NCBI RefSeq assembly: GCF_001039355.2
Contig: NW_019775602.1
Coordinates: 907,683-971,682 of the forward strand
Length of the DNA stretch: 64,000 bases
From: Lingula anatina
Lineage: Eukaryota > Brachiopoda > Lingulata > Lingulida > Lingulidae
Direction of reading: 5' to 3'
Of the stretch, positions 43,767-56,289 are shown in pieces. A program made the position numbers and the translations under genes. The notes under the pieces were generated by a model. It worked only from the letters and a program-made list of their open reading frames with translations. It did not search any database and was not told the DNA's origin. Position 1 is the stretch's first letter, and each line of letters opens with the position of its first letter.

Positions 43767-44082
43767 GGCCCCTATTCCACACAGACCACGAATCCCACGA
43801 ATCGCCAGGAATTGACAAATTTTAGGATTCGTGAGGATTCGTGAGATTTTGCCAATTTTCTGGTCTTATTCGACACGGTCACGATTCACTTACGATACAG
43901 GTACGAAAGTGTTACGAATATTCGTGGGATTCGGCTGGAATCGTGAGATTTGCAAGAACTGACTACGAATATATACGAATCTGTTAAGAACCTCACGAAC
44001 TGATTACGATTCAACCACGAATCGTAAAATTTGTCAATTCATGGCCATTCGTGGGATTCGTGGTCTGTGTGAAATAGGGGCA
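43767..44082. mobile_element. Harbinger-like MITE packed with ACGAATC/GATTCGT motifs
   Basis: Terminal inverted repeats of about 65 bp start GGCCCCTATTCCACACAG (left) and TGCCCCTATTTCACACAG (right, complement). They are flanked by TTA at 43764-43766 and 44083-44085, the TWA duplication of PIF/Harbinger. The 316 bp interior holds more than a dozen CACGAATC or GATTCGTG words in both directions, a likely transposase-binding array. Confidence 0.75.
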
Positions 44083-45487
44083 TTACAGGACGCCGATCGG
44101 ACCATCAACAACAAGAAATAGACGCAACCAAAAAGGTTTTGTTAGAGGAAATGTCTAAGTTGGGTGAGCCAGGAAAATTCTGCGATAATTGTTGAAGACA
44201 AAAAATGGGTCAACTCCGTTTCAAAATTCTTTGACGCTTTGCAGGAAAAATATTTCCTTTGTTTCTCTAGCTCCTTATAAAACCTGGTGTCCAGATTTTA
44301 TCTAGTGCCCTCAGGGTTGCGGGAGCTGCTCTTTGAAAATAACACTCAGGTAGATTTTTACCTGAGCTAGAACAATTGTGCCTATACAATTGATACAGAG
44401 GATTTGTTCATACAGGTGACTTTAGTAAGCAGAGGATTTCTTTATATTCCGTGAAAAATACACTAAATTTATATGAAATAATATCATGGTTGACCAAAAA
44501 TTGTACGCACAGTGCATCCGTGCGTATGCCTAGTTACGACCATGTTAAGATTTTTAAAATCTAACAACTGCATCGAGCTGTTGTCGAAAATGGATAGAAA
44601 GTATGACGATTGTTGTCACGGGTAGCAAGCAACGGAATTTTCTTCTTTTTTTTTTTTTTTTTTTTTGCGTATCTCAAAAAGTTAACAAGAAAATCGAAAG
44701 AGCGCGTGTAACAAAAAGCAATATTCAAGGGAGAACGCGTATTTCGAGCAAATCCAATGTGTCGGAAAAGATTCTTCTTAGCGCTGATCACAATCAAGAG
44801 TGACTGTCAAAACAGCTTAAGCGGAACAATAGGCACTGCTTTGCCGAGCGCTGTTTATGACAAAGGGGGCATGGCGCATCCCTGTGCTATTGTTTCCCTA
44901 GACGTGCTGATGCTGCAAAGGTCCGCCCACCGAGTTTACCCATGCCAACGGCCCTTGACAACGAAGGCGGGGCATAGACCAGGCCACCGGTGCCGATGTG
45001 TGCAGCATCAGAATCCTCAGAAAAAACCTATTTTTTGTTCAAAATGTAAACATTTTATTCTGTTAAACGTTAGATACACATTAAACCAATAATTAGACAT
45101 AAAAAACCAAAAATGACGATTTTTAGCTATATTTGGGTACATCCGTACCTTAAAGGAGGGTGTAATATAAAAAGTCCTTAAATGTTCCTACAAGAAGTAG
45201 AACACAGATGAATATTCAAATGTTTAGTTCGTTGACTCTTTATCAATTTTAGCTCACGTTTGTGTCTCAGAAAAGAAGGCGGTTTTGACAACCTAATTAA
45301 AAATGCACCTTAGAAAATGTACGTAGCAAATCGTACTTTGTACTTTACAAAACTCATAATTATCATCATCATTAATGAGATTAAACAGGATGCATTGTCT
45401 TTTTAAATCCAGAATGCATACATGTTGTACAGAAATGGAACTTACATTTAAAAGTGATATAAACACTGTGTACCTCGTCAAACTCAC
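44083..45487. other. mostly non-coding; one GC-richer block unexplained
   Basis: There is a T run of about 20 near 44645. The block 44790-45010 is richer in G and C than its surroundings and is open in two frames, but no domain or consistent splice sites were found. It may be part of an unrecognised repeat. Confidence 0.35.
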
Positions 45488-46034
45488 CTATTTTCTGTAA
45501 TTCATTAAGTGCATACTGTTCGTCCGAACCGTATATCTTGTTATCCACTTTTACTTGAAGAGTTCTGTTGCCACTCAAAACGTCTTTAATTGTGGTCAAT
45601 GCATCATTGGAATTGCCAGAATTATTTAGGAACACTTTCAGGGCAAAAATTAGGGTGTAATCGATTATGATGCTCCCTTTGCTGCAAAATAATTGTGACA
45701 AACCAATCCCCATTATTATTCTTATTATTATTTAAATAGCTATCAAATCATAGATAAAGACCGATTGTTACAGGTACGTCTATATGTATTGTTTGGCGGT
45801 TCTAAATTTTGTATCACTTATGTTAAATTGAAATACCTGAATTTGGTTATTTCCACTCCAAGAAGACCCTCCATTCCAGTTGAATTGAATGTAGTGAATA
45901 TCTGAAATGCAATTGATTAACTCGATAAATTTTACCACGGGAGATACCACCATTCTTGAATCTTAATACAATATTGATGCATACACATCACCGTAACATG
46001 AATCATTTCATAGGTACGTAAGGAGTGATGGTTC

Positions 46035-46108
<74 letters not shown>

Positions 46109-47278
46109 AAGATGTATTACCTGTACCTACACTTAGCCAGCTAAGTCCGCTAGAAACCGTAGTTCGCTCCCCGTTACAGGTGACATTCGTCCCATATATT
46201 TACCCAATACTCAGACTAACCTGTAGTAATCACCTGAGACCCTGAGCTTCCACCCTTACTGTATAGGACTACCATTCCTGGCACATTTGTTCTTTGACAT
46301 ACCCACTAAGGGAAATAAACACATATACCACCGTACCAAACCTCAAAGAACCCGCTGTAATCATTACAATGTACCCGTTCTTGTAACAACCGTAAACGTT
46401 TAAGAAGTGAAAAAAAAATAAGTTAGTCTTGCTTTCCCTCATTTATGCACCTTCATTTTCAAATTCAGTATTACCTTGAGTTGAAATGAAGTCATTTTTC
46501 TGTCGTGTTGGATTTAGTTTAGTCATATCATAGATTAACGTTAGTCTGATGACAAAAACAGAAATAATAAAGTGGAATTAACTAGGATTCCCCAAACTCC
46601 TGAACGAGGTACATAGTTTAATTTTTATTCATATTCTTTGAACTATAAAGTGGCAATGCTGTGCGTGCCGTTGCCTGAGTATGCTACCAAGAAACATAAT
46701 AGAAAATGTGTGGAATAATATGTCAAACTTTTTACAAATGCCCGTCTAACCAGCAGAGAAACTCTGTTATATTCAGTGTTTCATGCTTGGGCCAGCATTA
46801 GCCCTGAACGCACCAGACAATTATATGAAACCTTGCTTCGTAGACTGGCACCTATTATTAGGTCACGTGGCTATGCCACTAAGTACTAAGTTTGGACTTG
46901 AAACTGAATATTTTGGTAGAATGTATATTTTGTTCTCATTTTGTGATTTTTTGTGAAATTTGATGTTAATAAAATGATACCAGGAGCATATCATTCCGCA
47001 GTCATTTATCTCCCCCATAGTATTGGCTCAGTAGGGGTGACACTTCTTTTGTCCAGTGTGTGTATATATTCTCCCTTTATTGATAAAAAACCACTCATAA
47101 AATATATTATTACCCTTATACGAATCTACAAGCTTTAAAACTATCGATAACGAATAACAGACCTGGTTCTCTAAATCAGCTTTCTTCTCTTCAAAGGTGG
47201 TCTTTAAATCATTGAAACTTGCGTTGAATTTTAGCGACATTGGTACACGTTTCTCTAGGGTTTGCAGAAATGTTGACT
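45488..47278 (-). CDS. SEA domain exons of a membrane mucin-like gene
   Basis: Three minus-strand exons fit in phase. 47278-47163 encodes ESTFLQTLEKRVPMSLKFN and so on, phase 1 in and 0 out. 45901-45837 encodes IFTTFNSTGMEGLLGVEITK, phase 0 in and 2 out. 45681-45488 encodes GSIIIDYTLIFALKVF, then DALTTIKDVLS and KIYGSDEQYALNELQKI, phase 2 in and 1 out. Together they make a SEA domain, with the typical GSxxxDY strand. SEA domains are extracellular, often autoproteolytic modules of mucins and receptors. They continue from the Ser/Thr-rich exon at 47557-48421. Exons further downstream were not found. Confidence 0.75.
46039..46105. repeat. (TA)n microsatellite
   Basis: About 33 uninterrupted TA units in an intron of the SEA-domain gene. 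Confidence 0.95.
46664..46889 (+). pseudogene. Tc1/mariner-family transposase C-terminal remnant
   Basis: One frame has NIIENVWNNMSNFLQ, the block with the last catalytic acidic residue, and another has AWASISPERTRQLYETLLRR ending IRSRGYATKY and TAA at 46887. The order and the RGxxTKY end match Tc1/mariner transposases. Frames differ, so it is dead. It lies in an intron of the minus-strand SEA gene, on the opposite strand. Confidence 0.6.
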
Positions 47279-47556
47279 CTGTAATAAAAATATTATACTT
47301 GACACCGTACAAGGAGAAGAAAAACATTGAGAAAAAATTGCTCGAATGACTTCTGTGACTTTCTGAACAGTGCAGGCTATTCGTTACATCCTGAAAACGA
47401 ACGTTTAAGTCGCATACATTATTAAGTAAAAGACAGTGTTCGCATTAAAGTTACTTCTACTTGGTGGGGTAAAAGTAATTTCATTATTATTGAAACCATC
47501 CATGTAAGAGTCAAATAGATATAATAACAAAGGAATGGATTGTCTGCCGCACAAAC

Positions 47557-48421
47557 CTATATTTATCCTCTGTGGAATATCTTGCTTGCTTGCAGTAGTT
47601 GTAGGATCCTCAGAAGGTTTAGGAGATGTGGGCGTATTTTTCGTCAATGTTGTTAAAGGAATTGAGGTGACAGTACTAGGGGCGGTACTTGACAAAACTT
47701 GGGATGACAGCGAAGTCATTTCAGTGGATATTCGGATGGTGGTGTCATTTTCAAAGTCACCTGAACCATCCCCTGACTCTCCAGATCCTCCAGATGGATC
47801 ACGTCTGTGTCGAATCCTTGAACTGCTCAACTTTGACGAGCCATAGGTCTTCGCAGTTAGATCCATTATTGTGAGTTTCCCGTGCGGGGGTCGTATTGTT
47901 TGACCGAGCGGCAGTAGTCTATCTTGTTTTCTAGCAGGAATGTTAACATGTTGGTCGTTTGATTTTTTAATTTCATGTCCATTGGGTTTAGTTGTTTGCT
48001 CCAAAGTGGATGATTTATCATCTGTCTTTTTGGCTTTTGATTCTTTCAAATTAGAGACCGTGATAAATTCAACCAAATCGTCCTCGTCAGCTGCATCTCC
48101 TTGTAACAGTTGCAGAAATTTTGTCTCTTCCTGTATTTCTCTTAGGATGTTTTTAGTGGTGGTGGCGGCGGGGATATTGTCGGTGATATACTCATACATA
48201 TTGTCCTGAATGTCCTCTTCTAGCGTATTGGTATGACTTGTTGGTTGTTTCATAGTTCCTTGCAAAAGAACGGGCACTTGCTGCTGTCCGGTGATATTTG
48301 AGGAAACGTCCATTTGTTCATGCTTTTTTTCGTTGGATAAAGATGACAAATGCGCCGATGAATGGAAACACACATGCAACAATAAATACACCAATCCCTG
48401 AAGATGCATAATGTCTTCGTT
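47557..48421 (-). CDS. transmembrane and mucin-like exon of the SEA-domain gene
   Basis: At the 5' side one frame reads ERRHYASSGIGVFIVACVFP and then FIGAFVIFIQRKK, a clear transmembrane helix. After an A7 run (plus-strand T7 at 48324-48330) the open frame is shifted by one and runs 270 codons: acidic/polar, then RIRHRR (furin-type site), SGGSGESGDGSGDF, and a Ser/Thr/Pro-rich mucin-like part to a donor after QRINI. The exon is 865 nt; 864 would suit phase 1 in and 1 out exactly, so one extra A is likely a sequencing error or a frameshift allele. With the exon at 48824 it suggests a type II membrane protein with a SEA domain outside. Confidence 0.65.
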
Positions 48422-48823
48422 CTGTTCAAGCTGTAGAAATAACAAAACAAAGTTGACCTGTTTATTTTTAAACACTGATAATAATATTAATATGCCGCTT
48501 CTATTTGAGTAAATAATATATTATAACTAGGTTACTTAAGAAGTTTTATATATTTCATCATAACATATTTTGTTACCTCGGTAGAAGTGTTCGTCTAATT
48601 AAAATTTGACTTAGGATTATTTCAGAATTTTTGAATTACTAAATAAAAATATAAATAACTAATCCAAACCCCATGTTAAAATTTGTAAATACATGTATAT
48701 GGAGATACAAAACCGTGGGCATTTGAAAATTATTAAAGTAATAATACTCTTCCTTAGAGATTCAAAATTCCGCAAGAAATACATTGTAAACAACGCATGA
48801 AAATATATTATGTTGTATTTTAC

Positions 48824-48983
48824 CACTAAAACGGCTGTTATTGTAGTAAAACGTAAATCTGTGCTTGTCAATAAGGCTTTCGATTCCTTTCTTCCCGGTC
48901 GTCAAGGCATCCGTTGCCAATGAGGTTGGGGTGTCTCGCGGATTCTCGCGTTCATTCGAGACCAAAATAACATATGACGCCAT
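48824..48983 (-). CDS. probable start exon of the type II membrane SEA protein
   Basis: An ATG at 48983 opens MASYVILVSNERENPRDTPT and continues LATDALTTGKKGIESLIDKH to YYNNSRFS at a donor (GTAAAATAC) in phase 1. That joins in frame to the transmembrane exon at 48421. About 53 residues without a signal peptide would precede the helix, as in type II proteins. The start is uncertain: the frame is open further upstream and the ATG context is only fair. Confidence 0.4.
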
Positions 48984-50430
48984 GTGAAAACAGACGCATG
49001 ATGCAATCCTCAGACGTAAGTTGTGAGTTTTTGTACAGTGCGTCGGAAAACGAAAAGCCCAGAACTGCACACATTGTAGATAAAATGCATTTTGAGCAAT
49101 AAGACAAACATATCTTATTAATCTTATATTATAGTTATATAGTGTTGTTGTTGTCTGCTTTTCCCGCGGTTTTAAGTAGTCAGAGAGGGCTCCGTCAGTT
49201 AAAATCTCTTTAAGAGATTTAACAAAAAAAAAAAACAAACGTTTAGGAAAAAAACACCTCAGACTAAGGCAGGGATGGGGTCGTTGACCATTGGTAAGTA
49301 CGGGAAAATTGCTGTTTACTCCAGGAAATCCAATTTTTGGCCAAAACGAAGAGTTATTATGACTTTAATGCATTCGAATTTGATAATACCAGAGAATAAA
49401 TCAGCATTACATTATACCTATCTTAATTTTGTTGCGGTCAAAGACTAATTTGCAATTGGTTTGAGATAAAAAACAATAACTTTAAGTCAGTAAAATTGCC
49501 CACCGGAAAATCTCCTGAGGTTTTATATTATTTCTCACTGAATGTTATCATAATAACAGATTAAAACGTCGCCTCCTAGCGTTGAGTAAAATGGTAAAGA
49601 AGCTGGTGATTTTATTAGCACATTGGAAACAAGGGGATGCCTGTTGGTTTGTTTATCTGATTGCATTCGGCTAGAGTTTTCGTGGAGGTAGTGTGCATTA
49701 TCTAGGCCAACATAGCTCACTAAGAACGGTCCCTAAAACGAAATCGCGATTCACTTAGGTATATGTGGTGATTGTACCTTTGCTCTATAGGAGAACTAGT
49801 CCTGCTGATCATGGGCTAAACTTCCAGACTCAACAACCATGCTTTAACTTTCGATATTTACTTTTTTTTTTTTTTTTTTTTCTTGTACAAAATAACTGGT
49901 TTCCGGAGACCAAGGCATTCTATTGTACTTGCATCACAGTCATGGGCAGTGTGTGATTTTTTTTTCACTTTTGACTGGACATAAAAGACACTGCGCACAT
50001 GCCAGGAGTCTTTAGCATCCGATGATAACATTGATTGCATTCTAACTAAAATTTTCATGCGACAATTTTAATTTATAAAAATAAAAAAGCATACATCGTT
50101 AGAGTTTAGTGACACAACCAATCCACTGAAGGACCATCAAGTCAATATAATGACACAAACACTCCACCAGTGACTGGAAATACCACTGAAGAGCCACCAA
50201 GCCAAGCTAGTGGCATGTATGCAGTTTATATGGTGGTGATAGACTTGATATATCTCAAACGTATAGGTAAAATGTTAGTTTTTAAAGCTCGACAGCTTCT
50301 ACTATCCTTGTTGCATTTTTCATACGCCAACTAGATTGATGACATCTTTCATAAAACACATTTGATTTGATTAGTGGAAATATATGAGAGGAAATAATTG
50401 GGAAATTTTAATTAACGATCCTGTAAGCCT
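48984..50430. other. non-coding stretch with a diverged copy of a repeat also seen at 27850-27960
   Basis: The text from about 49650 to 49740 resembles 27850-27960 and 32345-32455 (TCTGATTGCATTC, GTGCATTATCTAGG, AACGGTCCC). This is a dispersed repeat that also lies in the introns of the CBM20-like gene. A T run of about 20 lies at 49861. No gene was recognised. Confidence 0.4.
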
Positions 50431-50771
50431 CTCTTACAACCCGTCGTGCGTCCTCGGAGTTCTTGTCAGACGTAGCGTTGTCGCAGGATGAAAATTAAAT
50501 CGCAGCGGACGAAGTAGTAAGTACTTTATGAGTAGGTGTGTCGTGTTCTAAACGTGGGGCCCGCAAGTGGTCTGTACGCCTTTTTTTTTTTGGAAGTAGG
50601 AGGAAGTAAGGAGTACGTACGATCTGTACTTATGTCGCAAACAGTGAGTGAGATAATCATACGTGTATTGCAAGTGAAGCGTACGTTTTCAGAAATCGTA
50701 CTTACGAAGTAAGAGACACGTAAGAGAAACGTAATAAGCACGGAAGTGGAACGCACGGATAATCAAAATAA

Positions 50772-50779
50772 TATAAAAG
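50772..50779 (+). promoter_or_regulatory. TATA box before the element's short ORF
   Basis: TATAAAAG lies about 50 bases before the ATG at 50823, with an initiator-like TCATTCACT about 30 bases downstream. The spacing suits a pol II core promoter. Confidence 0.5.
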
Positions 50780-50822
50780 GGAGCACCGAGTCTCTTCATC
50801 ATTCACTGTTTTGGCTTCCAAA

Positions 50823-51059
50823 ATGGCACTTCCAAGAAGGATGCGCCATCGACTTCTACAACTGCTAATGCTAGAGGAGGCCGAAGATCGTGACGCAATG
50901 CTTGCAGTGGTTGCTCGGGATCGCCTGCACTTTTATCGTGCTGGGCACGTGCGTCTGTTAAGCGTCTCTTCTGGTCCTCAAACCAAGTTCGGTCCCTTGG
51001 TTCTAAACTGTTTACCAGAGGCTCTGTTCTGGTCCTACACCTGTAAATGCCCGTCATGA
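50823..51059 (+). CDS. 78-residue ORF of the inverted-end element
   Basis: The ATG follows a TATA and initiator arrangement. The N-terminus MALPRRMRHRLLQLLMLEEA is basic and helical, then AVVARDRLHFYRAGHVRLL, and it ends in a Cys-containing FWSYTCKCPS. It could be the first exon of a transposase (a donor inside would drop the end) or a small protein. Its last 33 codons are repeated in inverted orientation near 54666-54765 with mainly amino-acid-changing differences. Function unknown. Confidence 0.4.
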   Translation: MALPRRMRHRLLQLLMLEEAEDRDAMLAVVARDRLHFYRAGHVRLLSVSSGPQTKFGPLVLNCLPEALFWSYTCKCPS

Positions 51060-51099
51060 CGTGTTCAAACGTGTTCCCCAAACGTGTCCTTGGATGACT

Positions 51100-53170
51100 C
51101 TCCTTTGGGCCCCAAACTTTTTCTGCGGTATAGCCTTCATTTGGAAACCTGACGTTCGGGGGAGGGGAGGGGATTAATTACTTGCAGTTAAGCAACTCAG
51201 CTAACGGTCATTTGGTTGATTCGCGAGATCAACGGACTAGCTGGCTATTATTTCACAGCATAACTTCAAAGATATAAATTGCAGAGTAACCTCGTGTCGC
51301 AAGGATACTACTTAAAATATTTATTCCCTTCATGCTCCCCCTCCCCTCCCGGGCACTTGTAATTGATGCTCCGTATCTTGATTAATGTGGAAGAATTGAA
51401 AGATGAAAAGAGCGCCCAGACGTGCTTTTGACAGGTCGGGTCACGAAGTAACGGATACGGCATCTCAGGCCACAAAATATGGCTTCACAGGGCAGTGAAC
51501 AAACTCGAGAAATCTCCCTCTCCGAAAAAATTCCGAGCATATATGGTCACCCTGCTTCCTACATGTCTTTACAACAATTCGGTATCATTATACTGAATTC
51601 TATTACTGTTCTATTACTGATGTTGTATTCAACCATCTAATAAAATCTGATATTTGAAGAAAATTTTATTGCAGGATTTTACAATATCACTACTTTTCAC
51701 CATTGCTATTATATGGCGCAGAGTACAGGTTCCAAACAGGTATAGCTGCAAACAGTAAAATTGTTTGATATAAACAATAATGTTGATCATAATAACTAAA
51801 CCACTCTGCAGGCTAACTGTCTACGGTTATTGCCAAGATGTGTTTAGTTTATAACACTCTCCTCTAGTTCGGGACATTTATAGAAAGTCTTAACCTCTCT
51901 CTCTCTCGTCATAAATCAAAGTCTCTGGCATCTAAAATTAGTATTTAAATTCAGGATATTTACAGAAATGTGTGAAAATGATATTAATTCGAGAAAGGGT
52001 ATTTTATAGTGTTTGTAAATGTTACAAAGGAAATTACCAAAAATATATAGCTTTCCATATTGAGAAGACATGTTCCTCTACTCCCCCTATCCTGATTTCC
52101 TGGCCCGAGGAGCTACATGTTTGTCCTAAGCTCTGAAGCTCTGAACGCGCTTGATAGAAACCAGATGTGGAGATTTTATTGCCCGAGCCAGACTACCGAC
52201 TTTTCAATCTTACAGGTTGAAATAAGTGTGGGCAGGGGAGGGGGTACATATCTTCTTAACCGACCAAGCTAGATAGTCACGAGACACGATAATGCACATC
52301 AGTAGAAAGGCTCAACTTGACTTTTTTTTTATTTCAAATCGTTATTTCATAACATAATAGTTGCTATGCCCTTATGCTCCCCCTCCCACCCTGAACTTAT
52401 GTAATAAATATTCATTTTTTTTCATATGAAAGATGAGAGCGTAAATTAACTTATCCGAACCGCTCACGTTTTGCATAACGTTTTTATAATGTTTCATATT
52501 ACCTTTAATAACTGCTGAATGCTTTCCCTGTTAGAGGGTACAATGACATAAACCAGTGAAAGTAATGGAACGTGTCTTATATTTATTCCGACATTAATCG
52601 AAATATATGTGGCGCACATTTTCACTTTTTGTTGAAAGTTTTCTCACATCGAACTTAATTAATTGGGTTAAGTGTCTACATCTGTAGCGGTGTTTTAAAG
52701 GGTCATAAAATGACCAATTTTTGAGATAGCGTTATGCGGGACTGAGGTAACTTTTATATAAACGGAAAATAATATACTGTATATTGATTCACAACTCTGC
52801 CTCCGGTCGAATGCAAGCCCGTAAGGACCAACCAAAATTAAATGCCCGTGTCTGGTGCGGGTGCTCTGTTTTCGTGGTTCTCTTACATAATTGCGCGGTG
52901 CTTCGTTAATCTGGCAACAAATGTCGCTACAGATGAGATGCAAATAAAACGGTATAATGATCGACGCGAAAATGCCTTTAGTCTGTTTTGATGCTCTCCG
53001 TATACGCACATCTACTATAATGTATAGGAATCGAAATTATCAACATCGAATTACCTAAAATAACCATCCAAAGATCATGTACATTACGGCGCGTACAAAC
53101 AATTCGTTTGATTTGTGGTTTTTAATGAGCTTAAATATAGATGCTGTGATAAAGACCATTCAACTGAATA
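51100..53170. other. interior of the inverted-end unit and AT-rich sequence, nothing recognised
   Basis: No domain-like translation was found on either strand. The open frame at 52695-53009 (minus) has no recognised motif. Confidence 0.4.
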
Positions 53171-53171
53171 A

Positions 53172-53172
<1 letters not shown>

Positions 53173-53256
<84 letters not shown>
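53173..53256. repeat. (TA)n(GA)n microsatellite
   Basis: About 20 TA units pass directly into about 20 GA units. Confidence 0.95.
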
Positions 53257-53261
<5 letters not shown>

Positions 53262-55371
53262 AAATTGAGACGACCCTGGAGTCGAGACAAAATCTATGTT
53301 AAAGAATCCCGATTCTGTAATAACAGCTAGGTTTGTCTCTTTTAAATTAATTTGAATTGTGCTCTATAACAAGAGAGGCAGTCAATGTGAGGGTGGGTGG
53401 CACTTTTAATGGTGGGGATCGAGTATTTAAATTCACAGATTTCGGGCATGAAAGAAAATTTTGTGGTTTCCAGGGGTCAGTTTGTAAGATCAAAATTCAG
53501 GCCAGGGCGCTGTTCTGAATCTTTCCCTTGAAGTGGTAAATTGAAACGGGGATGTTAGCCTTTAATTTTGCCCAAGGGAGTACGGCGTTGTGTAACAGTA
53601 AATTGCATTGGTATGTATACTTTTACTACGTAGTTATACTGGATCTGTCCTCTACCATTAGTCGATCAAATCGCCACAATGTCTTTGGTCAGATCACTGG
53701 GTTTTCATGATATTCCCTTCACTGTACGCTCCTAAAGCAGTACAATTGGGATGGTAAGTTGTCATCCTGTAGCAAAACATCACCTGAACATTATCCGAAT
53801 GATATGGGATATATAGCTTGTGAAGGCCTAGGTATAAATACCAACAAGGTATGCAGCACATCTCTAAACCAGCCCCGTCAATCAAACACACATTATGGTC
53901 AGTTGCGTCCTAGTTTAAATACAGTCAAACAGGCTTTAATTACGAATATATTGCGCGTTTATTAATAAACTTTGTTTATTTTAGATCCGCTGATTCGAAA
54001 ATAATATAATCCATTTTTACTACTTGCACAAAACGCCTACATTTTGGCAGTTTTATAGTGACCATACCTAAACCCTAAATCCTGAAAATTGAAAAAAAAA
54101 TTCTGAAAACAAAATGCGTAAAAGAATAAAGTAGCTAGACTATCCTTCATAGGGAGCTCTTTACATAAATTGCAGTATTAATAGATTTATAAAACGTATG
54201 CAGTAAAAATCCATTATACTGTGCCTATATAAGCTCTGAATCACTATAATTCTTGACAGTCCAGTGGACATTTAGGAAATTCACGGGAATAAACGCGTCC
54301 ATATGAAAATAAGAGCTTATAAGCTAAGTATATATACTAACTTAAAACGGAATAAAGAACGCACGACCATGACAATGAGTGAGTAGCCCCCCCTCCCCCC
54401 ACAAGCACACAATCACCCACGAATGTAACTGTCTTGAAAACAAGAAGCAGAGAACGCCATAAATATTGTAGTAGTATTAAAGGTAGTCACACAGCAAAAC
54501 TTTTGTGTTCTTTAAAAAATATGAGAATATATTATAGCAAATATAATACAATTTTAAATAATTGAAATGCATTTCTTTCTAACATTCAGTTTACGTACGT
54601 TTTTTGGTAGCCTCTCAAAGTTTTAAACCTCAAATTAAGACCATAACAGAGTCAGCCAAGGACACGTTTGGGGAACACGTTTGAACTCGTCATAATGGAC
54701 ATTTACAGGTGTAGGACCAGTACAGAGCTTCTTGTAAACAGTTTAGAACCAAGGGACCGCACTTGATTTGAGGACCAGAAGAGATGCTTAACATGCGTCG
54801 TCTTAGTGTGACGCACTTCACAAGTATGGTAGTAGTACTCGCCACGCACTTTGGAAATGAGATAAACGCACGGAGGAAGTGCGCTCACCCCCCCTTTTCG
54901 TTAACACGTACATTGAAAGCAAGTTGAACGTACGAGTCTCTTGCGTGGTAAGTACGTCTTCGTGGTAAAATACCCCGGGATTTCTGCATTCTTTTCCTGC
55001 GTTACACGCACGCCTAGCGCACTTACTCAGTACTTTTGTCTTGCGTGCTACGAGCGTGCTCCAGGCGTTCTAATTGTCGCAGACAGGTCGTAGCGAAAAA
55101 CTGGCCGGCCAGTTTTCGGGCTGCGTGCTTTGCGTCGTGTTTGCGTCCACTAAAAATAGTACGTTCCACGTGCGTGTATCTTACTACTTGGTCAATTTTT
55201 TGCACGCAAACCGCTCGTAGAAGCACGCACGACCGGTTGTAAGAGTAGCTGTAGAGAATTCAGGCGAAACGGATTTATGGTAAGTTTAATAGGATATCTT
55301 ACATTTCATATCTCCAGGCCAGGGTCACTCGGGGGCTTTGAGATTGCCATGTTACCAAACACATTGTTTTT

Positions 55372-55510
55372 TACCTCCGCCAAGGAGGTTATGTTTTCAC
55401 CCCTGTTTGTCTGTCTGTCTGTCTGTCATCAACATAACTCAAAATGTTATGGGCCGATTTTGATGAAATTTTCAGGAACTGTCAGAAGTGGGTCAAGGAA
55501 GAGATGCTTA
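55372..55510 (+). repeat. dispersed invertebrate repeat with CCTCCGCCAAGGAGG
   Basis: ACCTCCGCCAAGGAGGT is a near palindrome and is followed by TTATGTTTTCACCC, several TGTC units and ATAACTCAAAATGTTATG. From memory this is a very common repeat of marine animal genomes; I cannot name its class with certainty. Confidence 0.45.
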
Positions 55511-56289
55511 GTTGGTGATGCGGATCAATAATCAATCAATAATCAATAATAATCAAATACTGCTGCCTTGGTCTGCGCTCTCGGAGTGCTATTTTTATGT
55601 TGTGGAAGTTTGGGTTACACTATTGGACAATTCATGGTATTGAGTTTTTTAGAAATGTACACAGGAATTTTTTGCTACTGTATTAAGTGTCGCTTTGGTT
55701 TCTATGCATTCGATCTTAAGGTAAAATCAAAACTGTCATGTGTATCACAAAACACTTCAGGTTTCCTGGTGTCACAACATATTCCTCCACAAAAAAAGCT
55801 ATCTATGCGTTTATGTTTAACAAAGGGCGTACTTTATTTTTGGGAGTACGTGTATTTCATATCACTGTGTCCACATTACGTCGCAGCATTCCTAATAAAG
55901 CTTTAAGTTCACTGTTTACTTGTACCTTGATGTAATACCCTGCAAACACGAGGGATTGATAAGCTTAAGCTCTCATGTCACGTACACGAAAAATACATAA
56001 TGTAAAATAAACGTCATTTCCCAAAGTGTCTAACTATACATGTACATGTAGGTTGGTTGATAGCCGATTGCGCTTCTTGTTATCAGGTAGGTTATTCGCT
56101 TTGCTTAATGAAAATGTTTCCACATAGCTCTAAGACTGGTCAAAATCACACTGTGCAGTCAACTGTTTCCGTTTTAACCGTATTGCACGCAGCCGTCATT
56201 GCTTTATCTTTCTGTATAGATGTCACAGCTTGTTTTATTGGTAAAAACACACAACTGTGTAATAGATTTAAAAGTATTTATTTTACCTA

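Larger units (their letters stand above)
50431..55245. mobile_element. 4.8 kb unit with long imperfect inverted ends, unclassified DNA transposon candidate
   Basis: The left end CTCTTACAACCCGTCGTGCGT is inverted at the right end as CTCTTACAACCGGTCGTGCGT. Both terminal regions (about 0.3-0.6 kb) are rich in CG, ACGTAC and ACGCAC words unlike the AT-rich surroundings. Further inside, 50940-51090 is inverted again at 54650-54800 with high similarity. The interior shows no transposase core. Target duplication is unclear, so the superfamily is open. Confidence 0.5.

Noticed and set aside
44757-45092. 111-codon plus-strand ORF with Cys/His residues
   Set aside because: The Cys/His spacing fits no zinc finger, and the opposite strand is equally open; judged an unclassified GC-richer repeat.
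47405-48475. 356-codon minus-strand ORF as a single complete protein
   Set aside because: Its start lies in an intron/acceptor region, its end runs past a splice donor, and the first part masks a transmembrane helix in another frame; annotated instead as an exon.
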